From: Labilithrix luteola
Lineage (GTDB): Bacteria; Myxococcota_A; Polyangia; Polyangiales; Polyangiaceae
Reading direction: 5' to 3'
DNA: 12,947 nt
Assembly: GCA_026225435.1 (NCBI GenBank)
Contig: JAMFST010000612.1
Span: forward strand, 1 to 12,947
The translations under genes and the position numbers were made by a program. Below the pieces are notes generated by a model, which did no database searches, was not told the DNA's origin, and saw only the letters and a program-made list of their open reading frames with translations. Positions within the stretch are counted from its first letter, which is position 1; each line of letters opens with the position of its first letter. This document shows positions 5,912 through 12,947 of the stretch, in pieces.

Positions 5912-8022
5912 CGGCGGCAGTGGCCGATCTTCTCTGGTCCGTCGACCGGCTGCCCGAGGCCATCGAGCAGCTCGCGCGACGCGTGGGCTACGGCGAACCG
6001 ACCGGCCAGTGGACCGCGCCGGACGCGTCGATCGAGCCGAGCCGCATCTGGATGGGTGCGCTCGCCAGCCGCCTGGAGGTCGAGCTCGAGCCGGTGGTGC
6101 CGCTCTACCGCGAGCTCCCGATGGTCGTCCGGCGGGCGGCGCCGGCGCTCCTCCAGGTTCGTCGCGACCGCGTGCCGCACTACCTGGTGCTGCTCGGCGC
6201 GACGCGGAGCACGGTGCGCCTGCTGTCACCGGACGCGCGGGTGATCTCCGTCGGTACGGCGCAGGTGCTCGACCTGCTCCGCGACGAGCAGCAAGCCGGC
6301 GTCGCCGCGGAGGTCGATCTCCTGCTCGCCGGGATCGACGTGGCCGGCGCCGCGCGCGCCGAGGTCCGCGCGAAGCTCTTGCTCCAGCGGCTCGGTCAGC
6401 GCGAGCTGCGCACCGGATGGATCCTCCGTCCGCCGCCCACCGCGCGCCTCGCCACGCTCCTCGGCAACACGCCGGCGCTCGTTCTCGGCATCCTGGCGAA
6501 CCACGTCCTTCTCTCGCTGGTGCTGGCGGGCTCGTTCTGGATCCTCGGCCGCGCCTCGCTCCAGGCGCACCTCGAGACCGGCTGGTTCCAGGGCTGGATC
6601 GCGGTGATCGCCGCGGCCATCCCGCTGCGCCTGCTCGAGGTGTGGTGGCAGGGGCTCTTCTCGATGCGCGTCGGCGGTGTGCTCAAGCAGCAGCTCCTCG
6701 CCGGCATCCTCAAGCTCACGCCCGACGAGATCCGTCTCGACGGCGTGGGCCGCCACTTCGGGCGCGTCGCCGAGTCCGAGGTCGTCGAGCTGCTGGCGCT
6801 GGGGGGCGGGCTCCTTGCGGTGCTCTCGCTGGTCGATCTCGTCATCGCGGGGGTCATCCTGCTCCGCGGCGCCGGGGGCGGTCTCCAGGCCACTGCGTTG
6901 GCGATCTGGACCGCGCTGGCGATGGGCCTCGCCTGGCGTCACTACCGGGCGCAGCGCCGCTGGTCGATCGAGCGGATCGACATCACCCACGATCTCCTCG
7001 AGCGAATGATCGGCCACCGCACGCGGCTGGCGCAGCTCCCCCTCGAGCGCTGGCACGACGGTGAAGATCGCCGTCTCAGCGAGTACGCCGAGACGTCGCG
7101 GAGGATGGATGTCCGCACGATGCAGCTCTCGGCGATCCTCCCCGGCGGATGGCTGGTGGTCGCGCTCTTGACGCTCCTTCCCTCCTTCGCGCTCGGGCGC
7201 TCCCCGGCGAGCAGCCTGGCGATCTCGGTGGGCGGCATCCTCCTGGCGCTGCGCGCCTTCGACGAGATCGGTGTCTACTTCCAGCAGCTGTCGCTGGCGG
7301 CGGCGTCCTTCGAGCAGATCCGCGAGCTGCTCCGCGCGGTCGCGCGACCGGAGCTCGCCTCCCGGGTGCCGCTGGAGATGGAGACCGCCACGCCGAGCAC
7401 GGCGACGAGCGGGACGCTCATCGAGGGTCGCGGTCTCACGTTCCGTCACCCAGCCCGGACGCGCGCCGTCCTCGAGAACTGCTCGCTGCGGATCGATCGC
7501 GGCGACCGCATCCTCCTCGAAGGCCCGTCCGGGGGCGGGAAGTCGACGCTGGTCTCGCTCCTCACCGGTCTGCGCACGCCGGACGCCGGGGTGCTGCTCC
7601 TGCGTGGGCTCGATCGCGCCACGTTCGGCCTGTCCGGCTGGCGTCGGCGGGTCACGGCGGCTCCGCAGTTCCACGAGAACCACGTCCTCGCCGGCAGCTT
7701 CGCCTACAACTTGCTCCTCGGGCGGGAGTGGCCCGTCTCGGCGGGCAGTCGCGAGGAGGCGCGCGCGTTGTGCACCGAGCTTGGGCTCGACGAGCTGATC
7801 GCCAAGATGCCGAGCGGTCTCGACGAGATGATCGGCGAGACCGGCTGGCAGCTCTCGCACGGGGAGAAGAGCCGTCTGTACATCGCCCGCACCTTGCTGC
7901 AAGGCGACGAGCTGATCATCCTCGACGAGAGCTTCGCCTCGCTCGATCCCGAGACGATGGGCGTGGCCGTTCGCTGCGTCCTCAAGCACGCGCCGGCGGT
8001 GCTGGTCGTGAGCCACCCGTGA
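5908..8022 (+). CDS. Second ABC transporter with degenerate C39-like domain
   Basis: 704 residues, the likely partner half of the C39 transporter. The N-terminal region (about 60-115) mirrors the end of a C39 fold, with His91 in PHYLVLL and Asp109 in LLSPD. However, no cysteine occurs in this domain, so it cannot cut and may only bind substrate, as the C39-like domain of HlyB does. The membrane domain spans about 195-500. ATPase motifs are Walker A GPSGGGKST (539-547), Gln587, a divergent signature LSHGE (649-653) and Walker B IILDES with Glu674. The protein stops immediately after the switch histidine (His703-Pro704), lacking the usual C-terminal tail. Its GTG-starting neighbour overlaps by 4 nt (GTGA). 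Second ABC proteins of NHLM/NHLP-type loci have a comparable layout. A sequencing frameshift at the 3' end is possible, but the neat overlap argues against it. Confidence 0.9.
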   Translation: MTAAVADLLWSVDRLPEAIEQLARRVGYGEPTGQWTAPDASIEPSRIWMGALASRLEVELEPVVPLYRELPMVVRRAAPALLQVRRDRVPHYLVLLGATRSTVRLLSPDARVISVGTAQVLDLLRDEQQAGVAAEVDLLLAGIDVAGAARAEVRAKLLLQRLGQRELRTGWILRPPPTARLATLLGNTPALVLGILANHVLLSLVLAGSFWILGRASLQAHLETGWFQGWIAVIAAAIPLRLLEVWWQGLFSMRVGGVLKQQLLAGILKLTPDEIRLDGVGRHFGRVAESEVVELLALGGGLLAVLSLVDLVIAGVILLRGAGGGLQATALAIWTALAMGLAWRHYRAQRRWSIERIDITHDLLERMIGHRTRLAQLPLERWHDGEDRRLSEYAETSRRMDVRTMQLSAILPGGWLVVALLTLLPSFALGRSPASSLAISVGGILLALRAFDEIGVYFQQLSLAAASFEQIRELLRAVARPELASRVPLEMETATPSTATSGTLIEGRGLTFRHPARTRAVLENCSLRIDRGDRILLEGPSGGGKSTLVSLLTGLRTPDAGVLLLRGLDRATFGLSGWRRRVTAAPQFHENHVLAGSFAYNLLLGREWPVSAGSREEARALCTELGLDELIAKMPSGLDEMIGETGWQLSHGEKSRLYIARTLLQGDELIILDESFASLDPETMGVAVRCVLKHAPAVLVVSHP

Positions 8023-9569
8023 GAAGCGCGGCGGTGCTGGTGACGAGCGCGCTCTTGCTCGCGAGCGGATGTGCGGCGGTGCGCCCCGTGTCGCTCCAGC
8101 CGCCGCTGCCCGGGCCGCCGCCGCCGCGCACGTTCCTGGCGCAGCCAGAGGTCCACACGGACAGCCCGGAGGTCGCCGCCGTCCCCGCGGCGGCACCGGG
8201 GCCAGCGCCGGCAGCCACACCGTCCCCGGCGTCTCCTGCGCCGGCGCCGTCGGCCGCTCAAGGCCCCGCAGCCAGGCCGAACCAGCTGTGGTGGACGGCC
8301 TTCGCCGATCCGGCGCTCGACGCGGCCATCGAGGAGGCCCTGCGCAACAACTACACGATCCGTGATCTGCGGAACCTGATCTACGAGAACAAGCTCGATC
8401 CCACGACCCCGCGCGGCCCCTTGTGGCCGCTGCGTATCGGGCTACCGGCGACGTTGCAACACCTGACCATTGCCAGCCCCGCGACCCCCGCGTCGGCCGG
8501 GCAGCCGGCGTACCCGGCGTACACCACGACGTATACCGATCTGACCGCGGGGGTCGAAGCGTCCTACCAGGTCGACGTCTTCGGGCAGCTCGACGCCCAG
8601 CGCCGCACCGCCGATGATCTGGTCGAGCAGCAGACCCAGAGCACCGAGACCTTCGCGCAGGCGCTCGCCGAGCAGGTCACGCAGCTGTGGTTCGAGATCC
8701 TCGAGCAGCGCGCGCTCCACGCCCTGCTCGACAACCAGATCAAGTACAGCCAGGACCTCCTCGGCATCGTCCGGGCGCGCTTCGAGCAGCACCTCACGCC
8801 CCACCTGGTCGTCTCCCAGCAGGAGCAGCTCCTCCTGGCGCTGCAGTCGCAGCTCCCGCTCATCGACGCGCAGCTCGCGCTGCTCAACTCGCGGCTGACG
8901 GTCCTCATCGGCCGCCCGCCGACCACCAACCAGCAGCTCGTCCCCCTGGACCGCCAGCTGCCCGTGCTGCCACCCGCGCCCGGTCTCGGCACCCCGAACG
9001 ATCTGCTTCGCGAGAGCCCGGAGATGCGCTTTGCCAAGTCGCGTGTCGCCGAGGTCGAGCACCTGAAGAACCAGAACCTCTCGAGCTGGCTCCCCACCAT
9101 CGAGTTGTTCGGCGCGGCCGGGGTCGAACGCTTCGACTTCAGCGACCAGTTCCTCACCTCGTCGTTCGGCGTGCGCCTGACGTACCCTGTCTTCGACGGC
9201 GGCCAGCGCATCGTCCGCGGCGAGCAGCTCGAGCTGACCATCGAGCGGCGCAACTGGCAGTACACGTTGGCCTTCAACACCGCGATGCAGCGGGTGCAGG
9301 ACGCGCTGGTGCAGGAGCAGAAGCAGACCGATCACGTGCGCACCTTGCAGGCGCAGGTGGAGCTCGGACGGCGCGTCTTGCTCGAGGCGCGGCAGCTCTT
9401 CGAGCAGGGGCTGTCGGACTACCTGCCGGTGCTGCAGGCGCTGGCGAACGTGACGACCCTCGAGCGTGCGCAAGTCTCCGCGCAGCGGCTTCTCTTGTCT
9501 TACCGGGTAACGCTCTACCACTCGCTCGGAGGCACCTGGTCGAAGGCCGCCACCAAGCTGACCAACTGA
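8019..9569 (+). CDS. NodT/TolC-family outer-membrane efflux lipoprotein
   Basis: 516 residues from a GTG start that overlaps the preceding stop. Residues 1-18 are a lipoprotein signal peptide ending LLLASGC, with Cys18 as the lipidation site. A Pro/Ala-rich stretch (about 22-88) follows, then the family N-terminal block LWWTAFADPALDAAIEEAL. Two repeated long-helix regions rich in Gln, Glu and Leu follow, typical of the trimeric TolC tunnel. It forms the outer-membrane exit duct for the ABC pair and adaptor. The Pro/Ala linker is longer than in most relatives. Translation is probably coupled to the upstream gene. I rejected longer in-frame starts because they would lie deep inside the ABC gene and remove the signal peptide from the N-terminus. 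Confidence 0.9.
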   Translation: MRSAAVLVTSALLLASGCAAVRPVSLQPPLPGPPPPRTFLAQPEVHTDSPEVAAVPAAAPGPAPAATPSPASPAPAPSAAQGPAARPNQLWWTAFADPALDAAIEEALRNNYTIRDLRNLIYENKLDPTTPRGPLWPLRIGLPATLQHLTIASPATPASAGQPAYPAYTTTYTDLTAGVEASYQVDVFGQLDAQRRTADDLVEQQTQSTETFAQALAEQVTQLWFEILEQRALHALLDNQIKYSQDLLGIVRARFEQHLTPHLVVSQQEQLLLALQSQLPLIDAQLALLNSRLTVLIGRPPTTNQQLVPLDRQLPVLPPAPGLGTPNDLLRESPEMRFAKSRVAEVEHLKNQNLSSWLPTIELFGAAGVERFDFSDQFLTSSFGVRLTYPVFDGGQRIVRGEQLELTIERRNWQYTLAFNTAMQRVQDALVQEQKQTDHVRTLQAQVELGRRVLLEARQLFEQGLSDYLPVLQALANVTTLERAQVSAQRLLLSYRVTLYHSLGGTWSKAATKLTN

Positions 9570-9581
9570 AGGATGATCGCC

Positions 9582-11342
9582 GTGACCGAACTTCTCCGCA
9601 GCGAGCTTCTCTGTGTCCCCAAGCGCCGCCGACTGGTGCACGACAAGCTCACCGACAGCGACGGGCGCGAGGTGCTGCACATCTTCTACGGGCAGAAGGA
9701 GATCATCTTCGACGAGCCGGAGCTGCTGCCGTTCGGCACCATGCTGCTGGAGACGGAGAGCTTCCGCGCCGAGGAGGCGATCGGCTGGTCGAACGGTGAG
9801 CCCCATGAATGGGACAAGGTGCGTGAGCTGCTCGAGGCGCTCCTCGACGAGGAGATCTTGAAGCGGGTCACCGAGGCGGCGGCGGCGCCGAAGATGCAAA
9901 CGCAGGCCTATCCTCTGACGCTGGGCCTGGCTCCGCCGGGCCGCGAGGCGCGCACCTTCAGCGCGCACGACGACCGCTGTCCGGTCATCACGAAGGAGGC
10001 GTTCGGGCGCGCGGTCGACCTCGGGAACCTGGAGGCGGTCATCCCCCTGTACCGCGTGGCCCATCCGGCGAAGGACCGGGATGGCCGGCAGGTGGGGGAG
10101 AACAACGTGACCCCGCGCTTTCTTTTCCTCGATCCGCCGACGCAGCGGCGCGTCTGCAACTACGCCGGCGATCGGTACCAGGCCGAGGGGCCGATGAACG
10201 TCACCGCCCTCAAGCTGATGACTAGCCGGTGGCCGGAGCTGCTGTCGTTGAGCGAGCAGCTGCGGCAGGCGCTGTTTGCCCGCCTGCCCCCGCGCGACGG
10301 GGCAAGGCTTCGCATCGGGGAGGTGCACCTCCTGGCGGTCTGCACCCTGGCGGCCACCGGCTACGTGATGATCCGCGGGCAGGACCCGGTGCCGAACGGT
10401 GAGCTCGATCCCGGGCTCGCCGGGATGTTCCGCCTCATCGACGGCGTTCGCCTGGTGACCACCGAGAGCATGCGGATGATCGCCGGCGAGCCGGGCTGCG
10501 ACCGCCCGATGAACGCGCGCAGCATCGCCGACTTCGCCGAGCGGGAGGGGACGTACCACGGCACCCACGGCGTCTGCGCCGGGCCGGCCGCGCTGATCGA
10601 CGAGTATCTCCGGGTGCTGCTCGGAGAGGAGAGCGCGCCCATCCAGGTGGTCCCGGACATCGCCGCGCGCGTCGGCGACCTCGACGCGGCGCTCGAGTAC
10701 GGGCTGCGGGGTCAGCGGATCGAGTCGCTCGTGCGGATCTTCGGAGCCTCGCAGGGGCTGCTCCACGATCGGCTGCGCGTCTCGCTCGCCGAGCAGCAGC
10801 CGCGGACGGACCTTCACGCGCTGCTGGATGCGCCCATCGACACCGAGCACTACGAGCTGCTGCGCGTGGATCATTCGCTGGTGGACACGTTCGTCCTCGA
10901 GAACGCCGTCAACCGCTGGCTCCTGGCGCGCGCGGGCGAAGGGCTCCGCGATGGCGACGGTCGCGAGATGCTGGAGCTCGATCCGGGACGGAAGTGCGAG
11001 GAGCCGGCGCGGATCGCCGAGTTTCTCGCGCGGGCGTTGCCCGACCATCCGGCGTTGTCCGCCCGGGCGCGCGCCGAGCTCGCCGCCGTCGCCGCCGATG
11101 TCTTCGCGCTCGAGCGACGCTGCCTGCGCGCCGTCGGTGACGAGATGCGGCTGCTCAACGAGCGCATCGGGCGCACTCCGGGCCGGCCGCTCACCGGCGA
11201 GGATCTCGCCGTCTACAACCGGCCGCGCACCGGGCCGACGTTCGCCGCCACGCTGAAGGTCGGCCTCGGCCTCGGTGTCCATACCGATGCCACCTCCACC
11301 GTCCTTTCTTGCGGTGACCACCAGCTGTCCCTGACCGACTGA
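9582..11342 (+). CDS. Large protein of unknown family in the export operon
   Basis: 586 residues from GTG 9582. GAAGGA at 9568-9573 is 8 nt upstream of it, whereas an ATG at 9573 would overlap that site; the longer form adds three residues. I do not recognise the family. Residues about 32-95 (HIFYGQKEIIFDE... FRAEEAIGWS... WDKVRELLEALLDEEIL) look like a short beta hairpin plus winged helix, similar in outline to peptide-binding RRE/PqqD-like or small DNA-binding modules. A central block holds YHGTHGVCAGP (His326, His329, Cys332), and other scattered cysteines could bind metal or act in catalysis. There is no signal peptide or membrane segment, so it is cytoplasmic. Its place between export genes and a kinase suggests maturation of the exported product; this is inference. 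Confidence 0.75.
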   Translation: MTELLRSELLCVPKRRRLVHDKLTDSDGREVLHIFYGQKEIIFDEPELLPFGTMLLETESFRAEEAIGWSNGEPHEWDKVRELLEALLDEEILKRVTEAAAAPKMQTQAYPLTLGLAPPGREARTFSAHDDRCPVITKEAFGRAVDLGNLEAVIPLYRVAHPAKDRDGRQVGENNVTPRFLFLDPPTQRRVCNYAGDRYQAEGPMNVTALKLMTSRWPELLSLSEQLRQALFARLPPRDGARLRIGEVHLLAVCTLAATGYVMIRGQDPVPNGELDPGLAGMFRLIDGVRLVTTESMRMIAGEPGCDRPMNARSIADFAEREGTYHGTHGVCAGPAALIDEYLRVLLGEESAPIQVVPDIAARVGDLDAALEYGLRGQRIESLVRIFGASQGLLHDRLRVSLAEQQPRTDLHALLDAPIDTEHYELLRVDHSLVDTFVLENAVNRWLLARAGEGLRDGDGREMLELDPGRKCEEPARIAEFLARALPDHPALSARARAELAAVAADVFALERRCLRAVGDEMRLLNERIGRTPGRPLTGEDLAVYNRPRTGPTFAATLKVGLGLGVHTDATSTVLSCGDHQLSLTD

Positions 11343-11352
11343 GGAGCCTCCG

Positions 11353-12366
11353 ATGCATCCCGAGCTCGTTCGCCGCTTCACCCCTCGCGTCCGTGACGAG
11401 GCCGCCGTCCGCTTCGGGATCATGCCCGAGGACCTGACCCCGCTGACCGCCTTCGAGAACTTCGTCTACGAATGTACGGGCGAGGACGGTACCGATCTCA
11501 TCTTGCGGCTCTCGCACAGCGCGCGTCGCAGCCTCGATTACACGCTCGGCGAGGTCGGCTTCGTCCGCTACCTGGCGGCGGCGGGGATCCCCGTGTCGGC
11601 GCCGGTGCTGGCCGAATCCGGTCACTTCGTCGAGCAGATCGAGGACGACGAGCCCGGTCAGTACTTCGTCGCCACTGCCTTCGCGCGCGCGCCCGGGTAC
11701 GTCTTCGACGACGCGCCGCCGCTCAAGGAGCGCTACTGGAACGCCGCGCTCTTCGAAGAGCTCGGGCGCATCTTCGCGCGCCTGCACAACCGCGCCCAGG
11801 GCTACCGGCTGACCAACCCTCTGCACAAGCGCCAGGAGTGGCACGAGTACGACGTGGTCGACGTGGCCCGCTTCGCGCCGTCCGACGAGCAGCTGGTGCG
11901 CGAGCGCGCCGCGCAGATCATCGCCCGGCTCGACCGCCTGCCGCGCACCGAGGACGGGTACGGTCTCATCCACGCGGATCTCCACCCGCACAACTTCTGC
12001 TTCGACGAGGGGCGGATCACCGTCTTCGACTTCGACAACTGCGAGTACGCCTGGTTCGTGAAGGACATCGCGGTGATCCTCTTCTACGTGGCGCGAGGCG
12101 AGCCGGCGGGGGCACGTGAGGACGCGGCGGCGGCCTTCCTCGCCCCCTTCCTGCGTGGGTACCGCGAGCTGCGGGCCTGCGCGCGCGAATGGCTCGAGGC
12201 CATCCCGGACCTGCTCGCCCTGCAGCGCTCGATGAACTACGCGCTCTTTCACCAGTACCGCGACCCGGACGTGCTCGACGCCCCGACGCTCGATGCGTGG
12301 AGCCGCTTTCGTCGCGACATCGAGGCCGACAAGCCGGTCCTGAAGTTGAACTTTTCTGGCTTCTGA
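11353..12366 (+). CDS. APH-fold phosphotransferase (aminoglycoside/homoserine-kinase-like)
   Basis: 337 residues with the protein-kinase-like APH fold, cytoplasmic. The catalytic loop is HADLHPHN (207-214, Asp209 and Asn214). The metal-binding DFD motif is in VFDFDNCEYAW (Asp226). The N-lobe strand LILRLSH carries Arg52 where many relatives have Lys, a change also seen in homoserine-kinase-II-like proteins. GAGGAG six bases upstream supports the ATG, and the gap to the previous gene is 10 bases. Relatives phosphorylate hydroxyls on small molecules (antibiotics, homoserine, choline) or on proteins. Here the substrate could be the locus product, for example Ser12 of peptide A or Thr14 of peptide C, or it could be a self-resistance kinase. 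Fold call firm, substrate unknown. Confidence 0.87.
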   Translation: MHPELVRRFTPRVRDEAAVRFGIMPEDLTPLTAFENFVYECTGEDGTDLILRLSHSARRSLDYTLGEVGFVRYLAAAGIPVSAPVLAESGHFVEQIEDDEPGQYFVATAFARAPGYVFDDAPPLKERYWNAALFEELGRIFARLHNRAQGYRLTNPLHKRQEWHEYDVVDVARFAPSDEQLVRERAAQIIARLDRLPRTEDGYGLIHADLHPHNFCFDEGRITVFDFDNCEYAWFVKDIAVILFYVARGEPAGAREDAAAAFLAPFLRGYRELRACAREWLEAIPDLLALQRSMNYALFHQYRDPDVLDAPTLDAWSRFRRDIEADKPVLKLNFSGF

Positions 12367-12381
12367 GGGGCGCGATCGATC

Positions 12382-12947
12382 ATGAAGACACTCCCGCTCG
12401 ACGCAGCCTTGCTGCTGGTCGACCTGCAGACAGGGTTCCGTCATCCGAGCTGGGGCCGCCGGAACAACCCGGAGATGGAGGCGCGGGTCGCCGAGCTGCT
12501 CGTGGCCTTCCGCAGCAGCGGCCGCCCCGTGATTCACGGCAAGCACATGTCGACCTCGGCGAGCTCGCCGCTGCGGCCCGGGCAACGGGGGAACGACTTC
12601 CTCGACCGCTTCGCTCCGCTCCCCGGGGAGCCGGTGATCGAGAAGCGCGTGCACAGCTGCTTCATCGGCACCTCGCTCGAGGCCGATCTGCGCGCCGCGG
12701 GGCACGACACGCTGGTGGTCGCCGGGCTGACCACCAACCACTGCGTGTCCACCACCGTCCGCATGGCGGGCAACCTGGGCTTCGACGTCTGGCTCGTGTC
12801 CGACGCCACCGCCACCTTCGACCGCCTGGGGCCTGATGGGATCACGCACTCCGCCGAGCAGATCCACGCTGTCGCTCTTTCCGATCTCCATGGCGAGTTC
12901 GCCACGGTGATCGACACCCGGACGGTGCTCGCCGCCATCCCCTCGCC
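12382..12947 (+). CDS. Isochorismatase-family cysteine hydrolase (C-terminus beyond window)
   Basis: 188 residues are visible and the frame is still open at the window end. The fold is that of isochorismatases, nicotinamidases and related amidases. The presumed triad is Asp14 (LLVDLQ), Lys88 (IEKRVHSCF) and Cys121 (GLTTNHCVSTT), the last following the conserved cis-peptide segment. Most of a typical 180-220 residue domain is present, so little is missing. A GAGGGG stretch lies 11 bases upstream and the gap to the kinase is 15 bases, so it may belong to the same operon. Substrates in this family vary widely; the sequence does not identify one. Hydrolysis of an amide in a modified product is possible, but unrelated metabolism is just as likely. 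Confidence 0.88.
   Translation, partial: MKTLPLDAALLLVDLQTGFRHPSWGRRNNPEMEARVAELLVAFRSSGRPVIHGKHMSTSASSPLRPGQRGNDFLDRFAPLPGEPVIEKRVHSCFIGTSLEADLRAAGHDTLVVAGLTTNHCVSTTVRMAGNLGFDVWLVSDATATFDRLGPDGITHSAEQIHAVALSDLHGEFATVIDTRTVLAAIPS

Noticed and set aside
3140..6229. Very long open frame on the minus strand across the ABC genes (about 1000 codons)
   Set aside because: An antisense shadow caused by high G+C in the third codon position. The product is low-complexity and rich in Arg, Gly and His, with no recognisable domain. The plus-strand genes have clear catalytic motifs.
8442..11423. Long minus-strand open frame opposite the outer-membrane lipoprotein and the unknown protein
   Set aside because: Same antisense effect. 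It spans several plus-strand genes and their junctions and shows no domain. The plus-strand frame has plausible starts and ribosome sites.
11191..12891. Minus-strand open frame opposite the kinase and the isochorismatase-family gene
   Set aside because: The plus strand carries intact APH and isochorismatase motifs. The opposite frame has no recognisable features.
1..12947. tRNA, rRNA, CRISPR array, insertion sequence or attachment site
   Set aside because: I saw no regularly spaced repeats, transposase motifs, terminal inverted repeats or structural-RNA landmarks in the window.

Overview
High-GC DNA with strongly G/C-ending codons, an S46 peptidase, several lipoprotein-type signal peptides and long tightly packed genes. 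I infer a myxobacterium or related delta-group bacterium. This rests on style and gene content, not on a marker gene.

Layout. (1) 1-985, minus strand: the N-terminal 328 residues of an exported S46 dipeptidyl-peptidase, running off the left edge. (2) 986-1379: a divergent, unusually A+T-rich control region with a candidate extended -10 promoter and small palindromes. (3) 1380-1805: three tandem micro-genes, each with a near-perfect Shine-Dalgarno sequence exactly 7 nt before ATG. They encode 13-15 residue peptides that share the start MKIKVKVR and an [A/G]-G-K-x-R ending. A terminator-like hairpin follows the second and another follows the third. (4) 1908-9569: a complete export machine: HlyD-type adaptor, ABC transporter with an intact C39 peptidase domain, a second ABC transporter whose C39-like domain has lost its cysteine, and a NodT/TolC-type outer-membrane lipoprotein. 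The last three are joined by short spacers or 4-nt overlaps. (5) 9582-12366: a large protein of unknown family with a possible winged-helix N-terminus, then an APH-fold kinase. (6) 12382 to the right edge: an isochorismatase-family cysteine hydrolase, cut by the window end.

Working model (inference). The micro-genes make very small precursor peptides. The unknown protein and the kinase could modify them or a related product. The C39 transporter pair, adaptor and outer-membrane lipoprotein would trim and export them. The HlyD/C39-ABC/second-ABC trio resembles the export set of NHLM/NHLP-type bacteriocin loci, but no classical leader peptide or classical RiPP enzyme is visible. The micro-peptides are far shorter than usual C39 substrates. 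This makes the locus a good candidate for an undescribed peptide system. A regulatory (leader-peptide) role for the micro-ORFs is the main alternative.
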